Origin: Bifidobacterium sp. WK041_4_12
GTDB lineage: Bacteria > Actinomycetota > Actinomycetes > Actinomycetales > Bifidobacteriaceae
Direction of reading: 5' to 3'
Assembly (NCBI RefSeq): GCF_041080795.1
Contig: NZ_CP129674.1
Location: 1,426,001 to 1,490,000, forward strand
DNA: 64,000 nt
Shown here piece after piece: positions 52,399-61,054 of the stretch. A model generated the notes under the pieces. That model was not told where the DNA came from. It saw only the letters and a program-made list of their open reading frames with translations, and did not search any database. The position numbers were made by a program, and so were the translations under genes. The number at the start of each line of letters is the position of its first letter. Position 1 is the first letter of the stretch.

Positions 52399-53193
52399 AA
52401 CGGAGTTTCCTGTCGTCCCCGCTAGACTGCCGATCCAGTCATAGATATCCTGATAGAGCTGGTTCGCATTGATATGGTTGAACCACATCCACACCATCAA
52501 GGCCGAATACAGTAGGTTGATGACGATGGCCGCTATTGCAAGACCCTTGCCCTTCATGTGGAAGAATCGCGTTCGATAGACAGAAATCGCACCCATGATT
52601 GCCGGCATGAATGGGAAGGGGAAGAACAGCGCGAGCACGAAGGACAGCACTGCATACGGATCCCAGCGACCATACAGCGGATTTTGATTGGGATCATTGG
52701 GATCAATGGTCGGATACATGTGACGTCTATTGACGTTTCCCGCATTGCCATATGGCGAAGATGCCGATGATGGCGAAGCTTGCTGACGTGCATCTGGAGA
52801 ATTGCTGCCGCTCAGTCCATCATTGCCGCCAACGGCCTGCGGAGAGCCAGCAAAGGGATTTCCTGCCCAGGCCCCCTGATGCTGCTGCTGACCCTGCGAC
52901 GTGTCATCACCGGTCTTCTCCTGCTGAGACGGTTCAGGTCCGCCATACACATAGGGATTCCACCCTGGATACTGGCTGGCCATGGCACCATATTGGGGTT
53001 GCCTATTCTGAACGCTGCCGCCATTCGACTGCTGATCGACTGCACGGTGAGGGTAAGAACCCTGCGCTTGATCATGGTGAACATTGCCATGCTGGGGCGT
53101 TGGACTGTCAGAAGCTTGAATTCCATAATGCTCTGACGGCCCTGCATTCCTTGAAGGACCCATCTGATCTGGGTTACGTTCACTTGAGCTCAT
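52390..53193 (-). CDS. membrane protein with Gln/Gly/Pro-rich N-terminus (DUF4190-like)
   Basis: A 267-residue protein. The first 170 residues are polar and low in complexity (Gln, Gly, Ser, Pro, Asn), with WNPYVYGGPEP and several NPF/NPL-like pieces; the last 90 hold two hydrophobic helices (VLSFVLALFFPFPFMPAIMG and LAIAAIVINLLYSALMVWMW). The arrangement, a disordered tail plus the YAVLSFVLAL helix pair, resembles DUF4190 proteins of actinobacteria, whose function is unknown. Its end overlaps the upstream edge of the ARG box region of argC. Not obviously part of an operon. Confidence 0.7.
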   Translation of the reverse strand: MSSSERNPDQMGPSRNAGPSEHYGIQASDSPTPQHGNVHHDQAQGSYPHRAVDQQSNGGSVQNRQPQYGAMASQYPGWNPYVYGGPEPSQQEKTGDDTSQGQQQHQGAWAGNPFAGSPQAVGGNDGLSGSNSPDARQQASPSSASSPYGNAGNVNRRHMYPTIDPNDPNQNPLYGRWDPYAVLSFVLALFFPFPFMPAIMGAISVYRTRFFHMKGKGLAIAAIVINLLYSALMVWMWFNHINANQLYQDIYDWIGSLAGTTGNSVSA

Positions 53194-53243
53194 TGATACC
53201 GTCCCCCTTGTCGTTCATTCAAGTATAAGCCGCATATGGCACA

Positions 53244-53276
53244 ATCCGGCGATATCAACGATACTAGTCGCCGGAT
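53244..53276 (-). terminator. hairpin after pheT
   Basis: ATCCGGCGA (53244-53252) and TCGCCGGAT (53268-53276) form a 9-bp GC-rich stem with a 15-base loop, 29 bases after the pheT stop in its direction. No T-run follows, so termination efficiency is doubtful. It separates pheST from the next minus-strand gene. Confidence 0.4.
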
Positions 53277-53304
53277 AGAAAACAAAGGAGTCATGAGCAT
53301 GGAC

Positions 53305-55932
53305 TCAAGCTCTCAGCACAGCTCCCAAATCCTTTGCCGCATCGACGATATGCTTTCGGATCTGCTCGCTGTCCTGCGAGGTCAAGGTCTTGTCAGCCGA
53401 TCTGAAGGTTACTGAGAAGGCAAGTGACTTTTCATTCTCTTCGACCTGATCCCCCGTATAGACATCGAAGAGTTCGATGGATTCGAGGTCGCTCCCGGCT
53501 GACTGGCGAATGCAGTCGGTGAGCTGGTCAGCGGTAACGGCCTTGGGCACCGTGAACGCCAAATCCTGACGCACTGGAGGGAAGGCTGAAATCGGCTTGG
53601 CTTGAACGGGCTTGCTGTCAACCGCTTCGAACAGATCGGTCAGATTGAGTTCGAATGCAGCCGTATGCTCGGGAAAGTCCAGCGCCTCATTCACATGCGG
53701 ATGGAACTCCCCGACAGTACCGATAACAGACCCGTCAGGCAACACCACCTGAGCCGTCCGTCCTGGATGCCAGGAAGCTTCGACGTCTGCAGGCTGCGGC
53801 TGATGAAGTCTGAGATGTGCACCGATGCGATCGGAAATGCGACGCACGACCTCGACCGCATCGGTCCAATCCACGGCACGATTCTCGCCCAGCCAGCCGG
53901 AATGCTCGGCATGACCAGTGAGAATGCCTGCAACATGCAGCGGTTGCAGCGGCAATCCAGCATCAAGCGCCTTCAACTGATCATCGCTGGGCTTGACAGC
54001 TCCGGGAAGCGCTGGAATGGCTGGAGCCTTGGGATTCCACAGGAACACCGATCCAAGCTCATAGACGCTCACATCGTGCATGCCGCGACGAATGTTGCGC
54101 TGAGCAGTCAGGGCCAGGGTCATGAGCAGTTCTCTGCGAAGATACGGTCGATCACCAGCCAGAGGATTCTGCAACTCAACGCTCAGCGGCTCTATCTGCT
54201 CGGCATCGACCGAAAACGCCTTGAAATCTTCCTCGCCGACGAATGGGTAGCTCAGCGTTTCGACTAACCCATATTCGGCAAGCGTATCAGCGATCCAGCG
54301 CCGGCGCAGCTGCTGAGGAGTAAGCCCGCTCCTGCCAATCACAGGTGCAGAGGGGACCTTCACGGGAATTTTGTCATATCCGACAAGTCGTGCGATCTCT
54401 TCGACCAGATCGCAGGCTTCGGTGAGGTCTGGACGCCATGTCGGAGGGGCAACAAGGAATTCACCATTGCCACCGCCACCCAGACGGCAGCCAATGTCCT
54501 GAAGTCTGGAGGAAATCTCGTTCAGATCGCAGTTAAGACCCGCCAGGCGCGCGACTTCTCTAGCCTTGAAATGAATTGGCTTCGGAGCCTTCGTGTTGTC
54601 CACATCGGTTACGGCCGAACTGGCCTCACCCTGACCATAGTGAACAAGCATGTCAACGGCCAACTGAGCCGCTGCAGGCTGCAACATCGTATCGACACCG
54701 CGTTCGAAGCGTCTGGAAGCCTCGGAGGGAAGCTTGTGGCGGCGTGCGGAGCGCGCAATCGTAATCGGATCGAAATGTGCTGATTCAATCAGAATGTTCT
54801 TGGTGTCTTCCGTCACTTCGCCATATTGACCGCCCATGACACCGGCAAGTCCCAGTATGCGCGAGGCACGATTGCCTTCGGGAGAATCGGTGATTACCAG
54901 ATCTTCGGGATTCAGCTCGCGCTGCTTGCCGTCAAGCGTCACCAGGCTCTCGCCCTGCTGGGCGCGGCGAACGACTATGGGCATCGAAATCTTGTCAAGA
55001 TCGTAGGCGTGCAAAGGCTGGCCCAGATCCATCATGACATAATTCGTCACATCCACTGCCAGCGAGATGCTTCTCATGCCTGCGCGTACCAAGCGCCTGC
55101 GAATCACATGAGGCGTATGGGACTGTGCAGCGTCGTAACCGTGTATGGTGCGCGCATAGTAGCGATCGCAACCCACCACATCATGGATCGGGTTGCTGTC
55201 TTCAATCTCGACCGCAACCTCCGATGCATGTTCCTGAGACGTATCAGGCATCGTCAGCGATGGCTTGGGCAGTTCCTTGTTCAGTTCAAGCACCGGATCG
55301 GTGAATCTGGCACCCGTGGAATTGTGATATTCGCGAGCAACGCCGCGATAGGAGAACGCATAGCCGCGATCAGGGGTGATGTTGATCTCAAGAATCGGAT
55401 TGTCGAGATGAAGCAGGTGCATGACATCGTCGCCAGGCTGCAAGGCATCATACTGTTCCTTGGTGAAGCCATAGTTGCGAAGCAGCAGAATGCCTTGATG
55501 TTCCTCGCTCAGGCCCAGCTCACGTTCGGATGCGCACATGCCGTCAGAAATGTGACCATAGGTCTTGCGTGGCTCTATCTTGAAGTCGCCGGGAAGCACG
55601 GCTCCGGGAAGCGTCACGACTACCTTCTCGCCTGCAGCCATGTTCGGTGCGCCGCAGACAATGCCGCGTGGTTGTGGCTTTCCGTCTTCGTCTCTGTCGT
55701 TATATTCATCACCGACATCAACCTTGCACCAGTTGATGGTCTTGCCATTCTTCTGCTTTTCAGCTTGGGCAGAAACGACATAGCCAACGACGATTGGTCC
55801 GACAATCGTCGTCTTATGAATCATTTCCTCTTCAAGTCCAACGCGAACGAGGTCCTTGGCAAGCTGTTCATACGAAAGATCGGCCGGTAGCTTCACATGC
55901 TCCGCAAGCCAATCAATATCAACCATTGGCAT
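53305..55932 (-). CDS. pheT: phenylalanyl-tRNA synthetase beta subunit
   Basis: An 875-residue subunit. The N-terminus carries a tRNA-binding (EMAP-like) domain (about residues 40-165), followed by B3/B4 editing domains, the B5 domain (about 435-505, KPIHFKAREVARLAGLNCDL), and a C-terminal ferredoxin-like anticodon-binding domain (ISAFPPVRQDLAFTVP onward). It is longer than the 800-residue average through small surface loops. It starts six bases after pheS; the first or third codon may be the start. Slot next to argC as in mycobacteria. Confidence 0.96.
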   Translation of the reverse strand: MPMVDIDWLAEHVKLPADLSYEQLAKDLVRVGLEEEMIHKTTIVGPIVVGYVVSAQAEKQKNGKTINWCKVDVGDEYNDRDEDGKPQPRGIVCGAPNMAAGEKVVVTLPGAVLPGDFKIEPRKTYGHISDGMCASERELGLSEEHQGILLLRNYGFTKEQYDALQPGDDVMHLLHLDNPILEINITPDRGYAFSYRGVAREYHNSTGARFTDPVLELNKELPKPSLTMPDTSQEHASEVAVEIEDSNPIHDVVGCDRYYARTIHGYDAAQSHTPHVIRRRLVRAGMRSISLAVDVTNYVMMDLGQPLHAYDLDKISMPIVVRRAQQGESLVTLDGKQRELNPEDLVITDSPEGNRASRILGLAGVMGGQYGEVTEDTKNILIESAHFDPITIARSARRHKLPSEASRRFERGVDTMLQPAAAQLAVDMLVHYGQGEASSAVTDVDNTKAPKPIHFKAREVARLAGLNCDLNEISSRLQDIGCRLGGGGNGEFLVAPPTWRPDLTEACDLVEEIARLVGYDKIPVKVPSAPVIGRSGLTPQQLRRRWIADTLAEYGLVETLSYPFVGEEDFKAFSVDAEQIEPLSVELQNPLAGDRPYLRRELLMTLALTAQRNIRRGMHDVSVYELGSVFLWNPKAPAIPALPGAVKPSDDQLKALDAGLPLQPLHVAGILTGHAEHSGWLGENRAVDWTDAVEVVRRISDRIGAHLRLHQPQPADVEASWHPGRTAQVVLPDGSVIGTVGEFHPHVNEALDFPEHTAAFELNLTDLFEAVDSKPVQAKPISAFPPVRQDLAFTVPKAVTADQLTDCIRQSAGSDLESIELFDVYTGDQVEENEKSLAFSVTFRSADKTLTSQDSEQIRKHIVDAAKDLGAVLRA

Positions 55933-55938
55933 GACTGA

Positions 55939-57030
55939 TCACTCTCCCATAACGAATTGACGGCTGAAACGCACATCGCCCTCTACGAGGTCGTGCATGT
56001 CATTGATATCGTGACGCAGCAATAGCGTTCGTTCCATGCCCATGCCGAAGGCGAAACCTGCATACACATCCGGGTCGATGCCCGCGGACTTCAACACATT
56101 CGGATTGACCATGCCGCAGCCTCCCCATTCAATCCAGCCGGGGCCACCCTTCTTGTCAGGGAACCAAAGATCCATCTCTGCACTCGGCTCAGTGAACGGG
56201 AAATACGACGGACGCAGACGTGTACGGGCATCCTTGCCGAACATGGCGACCGCAAGCTTGTCGAGCACGCCCTTCAGATCGGCCATCGTAAGATTCTTGT
56301 CAATCGCTATCGCTTCGCACTGGTGGAACACTGGTGTGTGCGTGGCATCGAGCTCGTCAGTTCTGAACACACAGCCCGGGCACGCAACGTAGAGTGGGAC
56401 ACCCCTGCTCAGCAGAGAACGAGCCTGCACGGGTGAAGTGTGGGTGCGCATGACCATGTTCGACCCGACAAACCCCGCTGCATCCTTGGCCTGGTTACCT
56501 TTGATGTAGAAGGTATCCTGCATTTGGCGGGCAGGATGATCCGGCCCGAAGTTCAGCGCATCGAAGTCATACCATTCCGCTTCTACCTCTGGCCCCTGTG
56601 CAATCTGCCATCCCATGGACACGAAGAAATCCTCGACATCTTCCAACAGTTTCGCAAGAGGGTGTCGAGCGCCTATCGGATCGCGTCGAACTGGCAAGGT
56701 CATGTCGACTGCCTGGCGTGCGAGTTTGTCGCCTTCTTCTTGTGCCGCAAGCGTTTCCATGCGATTGGAAAATGCTCGTCCGAAGTCCGCGCGCAACTTC
56801 CCCATAAGCTTTCCGGCATCTTTTTTCTGATCTGCCGGAAGCGACTTGATTGATTTGCTCCCCAACGTCATCGCAGAATCTGCGCCTGCATATTGTGTTC
56901 TGAGCTTGCTCAGCTCTGCTGTACTTGAGGCTTCCTGAATTTTGCTGATTCCCTCGGCAACCTGTGCCTTGATTTCGTCAGCGTCGAACGTTGCAACGTC
57001 TGCCAACTGCGGACCTTTCCTCAATTTCAC
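55939..57030 (-). CDS. pheS: phenylalanyl-tRNA synthetase alpha subunit
   Basis: A 363-residue catalytic subunit. The N-terminal coiled coil (about residues 15-100) binds tRNA; class II motif 2 is FRTDELDATHTPVFHQCEA (about 220-238), with the conserved RTHTSPVQAR before it; motif 3 is FAFGMGMERTLLLRH. The start is GTG. The preceding 84 bases contain a strong hairpin. The rRNA methyltransferase gene lies upstream in the same direction. Confidence 0.95.
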   Translation of the reverse strand: MKLRKGPQLADVATFDADEIKAQVAEGISKIQEASSTAELSKLRTQYAGADSAMTLGSKSIKSLPADQKKDAGKLMGKLRADFGRAFSNRMETLAAQEEGDKLARQAVDMTLPVRRDPIGARHPLAKLLEDVEDFFVSMGWQIAQGPEVEAEWYDFDALNFGPDHPARQMQDTFYIKGNQAKDAAGFVGSNMVMRTHTSPVQARSLLSRGVPLYVACPGCVFRTDELDATHTPVFHQCEAIAIDKNLTMADLKGVLDKLAVAMFGKDARTRLRPSYFPFTEPSAEMDLWFPDKKGGPGWIEWGGCGMVNPNVLKSAGIDPDVYAGFAFGMGMERTLLLRHDINDMHDLVEGDVRFSRQFVMGE

Positions 57031-57065
57031 GGTTCAAGCATTCGCAGTGTCTCCTAGGCATGCGA

Positions 57066-57106
57066 AGAGTCTGTCGCGGCAAGCCCCCATGAGCTTGCGC
57101 GACTCT
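57066..57106 (-). promoter_or_regulatory. strong hairpin in the pheS leader
   Basis: On the minus strand AGAGTC...GCG...CAAGC pairs with GCTTG...CGC...GACTCT across a loop of about 8 bases; one arm spans 57093-57106 and the other 57066-57084, with a few bulged bases. It lies between the stop of the methyltransferase gene and the pheS start. No U-run follows and I see no phenylalanine-rich leader peptide, so it may be a terminator for the upstream gene or a leader control element. Confidence 0.5.
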
Positions 57107-57114
57107 AACAGAAC

Positions 57115-58026
57115 TCATATTGTTCCAACATGACTCGACATCGCAAGGGTGTGCAGCATGATTGCAGCACTTGTGGCCAGATTCAATGATTCAGCTTTTC
57201 CGTACATGGGAATATATACGATTCTGCTGCTCTTGCGAAGAATCTCAGCAGGCAATCCACGAGCTTCGTTTCCGAAAAGAGTCGCATGAGAACCCTTGGT
57301 GAGCAACGGATCGCGCACCACCTCCTGCAAGGATTCGGACTCGCGCTCCTCAACCCCATGCACATCGGCTGCGATGACTGGAATGTCTGCTTTGTGCATC
57401 GAAGTGAAGAAATCGTCTGCGCTCATGCGAATCACAGGAATATGGAAGAGGGAACCCGCTGTCGAACGGATGACCTTGGTGTTGAGCGCATCGACGCAAT
57501 CATCGACGAACACGACGGCAGAGCATCCTGCGGCATCTGCAGCTCGGATAACGGTGCCGGCATTGCCTGGGTCGCGTATCTGCCAGAATGCCGCCAGCGT
57601 CGTTGGCTTCTGCGACTCTGAAGCGTTGAGAAGCTCTTCTATCACATGGATCATGGCACCGGCCTCTGCCACGGCAACGATGCCCTGAGCATCATCGCTG
57701 ATCTGCTTCATCACGGCATCGCTGACATAGTGCACATAGATGTCTCTCATACGGGGATGGTCGAGAATCCTTGCAATCACTGCACTTGAGTCATGCAGTC
57801 TGGCAACCGCGTTGCCATCCTCACGCACATCGTCGTAATTCAGCGCAGTTTGCACGTAGATGTCCTTGATAATCTCCGGACGGTATGTCACCAGCTCTCT
57901 GACCGATTGTGGTCCTTCAACGAGAAACAGGCCGGATTTCTTTCTGGCTCTCGATTGCGCGAGCTGTGCGATGCGCTTCACGCGATCAGCGTGAGGATTG
58001 TCCATAATCTCATTCGAAACATGCAT
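57115..58026 (-). CDS. SpoU/TrmH-family RNA 2'-O-methyltransferase
   Basis: A 303-residue SPOUT methyltransferase. The N-terminal substrate-binding part reads FLVEGPQSVRELV (about residues 34-46); the three SpoU motifs are QIRDPGNAGTVIRAADAAG (about 148-166), TLFGNEARGLP (about 245-255) and IPMYGKAESLNLATSAAI (about 270-287), which build the knotted SAM site. Genes at this position, before pheS, are annotated tsnR in M. tuberculosis; the target, probably a ribose in 23S rRNA, is inferred. Start at the first ATG. Confidence 0.9.
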   Translation of the reverse strand: MHVSNEIMDNPHADRVKRIAQLAQSRARKKSGLFLVEGPQSVRELVTYRPEIIKDIYVQTALNYDDVREDGNAVARLHDSSAVIARILDHPRMRDIYVHYVSDAVMKQISDDAQGIVAVAEAGAMIHVIEELLNASESQKPTTLAAFWQIRDPGNAGTVIRAADAAGCSAVVFVDDCVDALNTKVIRSTAGSLFHIPVIRMSADDFFTSMHKADIPVIAADVHGVEERESESLQEVVRDPLLTKGSHATLFGNEARGLPAEILRKSSRIVYIPMYGKAESLNLATSAAIMLHTLAMSSHVGTI

Positions 58027-58056
58027 AGCTCTACTCTAGACACCACCCTCACTCTG

Positions 58057-58076
58057 GCATTGCGCATGCGCAATGC
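58057..58076. promoter_or_regulatory. 20-bp perfect palindrome between the methyltransferase and permease genes
   Basis: GCATTGCGCATGCGCAATGC at 58057-58076 is a perfect inverted repeat without spacer, 30 bases upstream of the methyltransferase start (minus) and about 200 bases upstream of the permease (plus). Position between divergent genes suits an operator; the binding protein is unknown. The remaining bases up to 58273 contain the GGTAAGGA site of the permease and nothing else clear. Confidence 0.5.
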
Positions 58077-58273
58077 TGAGATGCGTACTTCAACGCAGTC
58101 GGGAGGGATGCCCTCGACAGAACATCTGATTCAGGAAATCTTAAGAATCCTTTCGGACTCATGTAAGCAATGCCACAGACCCCATACACGAAAGCCGTGT
58201 TGTATCTACATTACGGGACGCATCGGCTGTACCAGGATCGGACCCGGTCACTTCATTAACGGTAAGGAATCCA

Positions 58274-59941
58274 ATGTTCGTGTTCAAAAACGCATGGAAA
58301 AGCGTTGTGCGGAACAAAGGCCGCAATATTCTCATCGCGATAATCGTCGCAATCATCGCAGCAGCCGCGACCATCGGGCTGTCCATTCGTCAGGCCGCTG
58401 ACTCGGCAAGAACCACCGGTCTGGAAAACACCTCGGTCACCGCGCAGATCAGTGTCAACAGAGAAAAACTCATTGCAGCGGCACAGTCAAGCGGCAGCAA
58501 TTCCACCAGACCAGACTTCTCGGCAATCCGTACCGCACTGACCAGCAAATCGCTGTCCTTGGCCGATTACGAAACATATGCCAAGGCTTCAACGGTACCA
58601 ACCTCAACCTATTACACAGAAACATCATCGGTTTCCAAGACCGATTCCTTCCAGCCCGTTTCCACGACTGACACTTCCTCTTCCTCCAGTTCAGGCAGCT
58701 CATCGTCAACAAACAGCACGCAACAAGGCGGCACGGAACGAGACCGAGGAGGAATGGGTGGCGGCTTCGGAGCTGAGGAGACACAAACCGGAGACTTCAA
58801 GCTCGTCGGCTTCTCCTCCGACACCGCGGTGAAGCACGCCACGAATGGCACCTTCACCATGACCTCAGGCAAGGTGTTCGGCTATACGAGCGCCTCGAAC
58901 AATGACGTGATCATCAGCAAGCCACTTGCAGACTTCAACAAGGTTGCGGTTGGCGACACCATTTCCGTCACGAATCCGTATGACACAGCCAAGACGATTT
59001 CCTTGAAGGTCGTCGGCATCTATAAGAATTCAACCGACACCACAAGCACCAACAATGGTCCGCAGCAGTCGAACTCGTCTGACCCGTCCAACGCCATCTA
59101 CACTTCAGTATCGACGCTGAAAGCCCTTGGACTCGACACTTCAAGCCAAGTCACGACAACCGATTCATCGGGAACCTCCACCAAGTCCTCAGCTGCACAG
59201 CTCAGCTTCTCCTACGTGCTCGGCAGCAAAAATGACTACACCACCTTCACCAAGGATGTGAAAAAGGCAGGCCTCTCCTCCGACTACACCGTATCTTCTG
59301 CCGACGTGGAAGAGTATGAGTCGAGCCTGCTGCCATTGAATAACCTGGCCAAGTTTGCGCTGACATTGCTGATTGTAGTGCTGGCAGTAGGCGGCGTGGT
59401 ACTCATCGTGCTCAGCCTGTTCAACGTCCGCGAGCGCAAATACGAAGTTGGTGTTCTTACCGCGATGGGCGTGAAGAAGGCAAAGGTTGCCACTCAGTTT
59501 GCCATCGAGCTGCTGATTGTCACGATGATCGGTCTCGGCTTGGGCGCTGCGGCAGGAGCAGCCGCATCGGTGCCAGTTTCGAATCAGCTGCTCGCCAGCC
59601 AGGTTTCGCAGCAGGAATCTCAAACCGCATCGCAAGAGGCTCAGTTCGGACGCGGGGTTAATGCCGGAGCTCCTGGATCCTCCACAACAGGTCGCTCGAA
59701 TTCAGCGAACGGTTCAGGTACAGGAACGAGTGGCAGAGCTGCAGCTCCAGCACAGGGTACAGGCAATCCGTTCAGAACTCGCGCCGTGAACTACATATCG
59801 TCCATCAACACGACGGTAAGCATTTCAGTGGTGGGCCAGCTTTTGCTTATCGGGCTTGGATTAACGCTGATATCCGCTCTGGTTGGCGTCATATTCGTCA
59901 TGAGATACGAACCTCTGCAGATACTTGCCGACCGATCGTAG
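58274..59941 (+). CDS. ABC transporter permease, MacB/FtsX type
   Basis: A 555-residue membrane protein with the four-helix FtsX/MacB layout: helix 1 at about residues 19-40, an extracellular domain of over 300 residues, then helices at about 362-388, 412-436 and 520-545. The core motif LIVLSLFNVRERKYEVGVLTAMGVKK joins helix 2 and the coupling segment. The extracellular part contains Ser/Thr- and Gly-rich stretches, and a second such insert precedes the last helix. With the ATPase 60 bases downstream it forms one mechanotransmission-type transporter, the kind that moves lipoproteins, peptides or antibiotics. No two-component genes are adjacent. Confidence 0.9.
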   Translation: MFVFKNAWKSVVRNKGRNILIAIIVAIIAAAATIGLSIRQAADSARTTGLENTSVTAQISVNREKLIAAAQSSGSNSTRPDFSAIRTALTSKSLSLADYETYAKASTVPTSTYYTETSSVSKTDSFQPVSTTDTSSSSSSGSSSSTNSTQQGGTERDRGGMGGGFGAEETQTGDFKLVGFSSDTAVKHATNGTFTMTSGKVFGYTSASNNDVIISKPLADFNKVAVGDTISVTNPYDTAKTISLKVVGIYKNSTDTTSTNNGPQQSNSSDPSNAIYTSVSTLKALGLDTSSQVTTTDSSGTSTKSSAAQLSFSYVLGSKNDYTTFTKDVKKAGLSSDYTVSSADVEEYESSLLPLNNLAKFALTLLIVVLAVGGVVLIVLSLFNVRERKYEVGVLTAMGVKKAKVATQFAIELLIVTMIGLGLGAAAGAAASVPVSNQLLASQVSQQESQTASQEAQFGRGVNAGAPGSSTTGRSNSANGSGTGTSGRAAAPAQGTGNPFRTRAVNYISSINTTVSISVVGQLLLIGLGLTLISALVGVIFVMRYEPLQILADRS

Positions 59942-60001
59942 AAGGTCTTGTCACCATACATGCCCATGAATCACACACAGCTTTGAACGTAAGGAAATGC
60001 A

Positions 60002-60850
60002 ATGAATACAACACAGCGGTTCGATGAAGCAGAGCCATCATCGAGCGATCACTCCCCCGTCAATCAAGATAAGCATGCACAGAACCCCGGTCTCAACGAT
60101 GCCTTGGTGTCACGTCCCGCAAGCGATGCCGTCACGTCTGCTACGGGTCCGGCGATTTTGGAACTGGTCGATGTCTCATATGCATACAGCAAGGGTGGCA
60201 AGCAGATTCTGCATAATCTTTCGCATGCATTCAAGCCAGGCTTGGTGTACGCAATCACTGGTCCTTCCGGCGCGGGTAAGACGACACTGCTCTCCCTGAT
60301 TTCAGGCCTGACGTCGCCAACGGGCGGCAAGGTGCTCTATCAGGGCAAGGACCTCGGCAAGCAGGACCGCTATGACTTCAGAAGTCACGACATTGGAGTC
60401 ATCTTCCAGAGCTTCAATCTGCTCCCCGCTCTGACGGTGACCGAGAATATCGTGCTCTCGATGGATGCCTCGGGTAAGAAGTTCAACAAGCCCAAGCAAG
60501 AGATAGCTCTTGACCTTCTTGAAGCGGTACACCTGCCCAAGGAATATGCGAATGAGAGAATTCTGCATCTCTCCGGTGGCGAGCAACAGCGTGTCGCCAT
60601 CGCACGCGCCTTGAGCTACGACCCGAAGATCATCGTCGCTGACGAGCCGACCGGCAACCTTGATCTGGGAACGCAGCGCGATATCATGGACATCTTTGCC
60701 AGACTGGCTCACGAGAATGATAAATGTGTGATTATCGTCACGCACAGTCCTGAAGTCGCGCAGGAATCCGATGAAGTCTTCCCATTGGCTCCCTTACGCA
60801 GAAACAAGCCGACAAGCGCGCTTCGCCCGGCAGCATCTGGCCGCCACTAG
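60002..60850 (+). CDS. ABC transporter ATPase, MacB/LolD type
   Basis: A 282-residue ATPase. Walker A is TGPSGAGKTTLLSL (about residues 87-100), the Q-loop lies in GVIFQSFNLLPALT (about 130-143), signature LSGGEQQRVAIARAL (about 194-208) and Walker B IIVADEPTGNLD (about 215-226). The LNLLPALT and PTGNLD sequences are typical of the MacB/LolD/FtsE subfamily. A polar N-terminal extension of about 50 residues precedes the domain. Partner of the permease just upstream in the same direction. Confidence 0.92.
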   Translation: MNTTQRFDEAEPSSSDHSPVNQDKHAQNPGLNDALVSRPASDAVTSATGPAILELVDVSYAYSKGGKQILHNLSHAFKPGLVYAITGPSGAGKTTLLSLISGLTSPTGGKVLYQGKDLGKQDRYDFRSHDIGVIFQSFNLLPALTVTENIVLSMDASGKKFNKPKQEIALDLLEAVHLPKEYANERILHLSGGEQQRVAIARALSYDPKIIVADEPTGNLDLGTQRDIMDIFARLAHENDKCVIIVTHSPEVAQESDEVFPLAPLRRNKPTSALRPAASGRH

Positions 60851-61006
60851 GGTGCGAACTCGTCACCCAGCACCGGTGGAATTATCGCCCAGTATCACTA
60901 AGCGCGAAGAATAAACGTTGGGAAAGCGGTGATGTTCCACTACTGTTAAGTCCTAAGGCCGGGTCTTTGGTCTGGAGCAACAACAAACAAACGAATCACT
61001 TCATGT

Positions 61007-61033
61007 GGTTTCAGGGGAAGTGTTCCCGAAACC
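61007..61033 (+). promoter_or_regulatory. hairpin in the sodA leader
   Basis: GGTTTC (61007-61012) pairs with GAAACC (61028-61033) and GGGAA (61015-61019) with TTCCC (61023-61027), leaving a two-base bulge and a GTG loop. It ends seven bases before the sodA ribosome-binding region (61040-61048). It is not followed by a T-run. It could shape translation or stability of the sodA message. The spacer from 60851 shows nothing else that I can identify. Confidence 0.5.
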
Positions 61034-61054
61034 CAGTCAAAGAGGAGAGTGCAT

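Noticed and set aside
54826..55890. 354-codon + strand frame opposite pheT
   Set aside because: The PheT frame has family motifs from end to end; the opposing frame has none.
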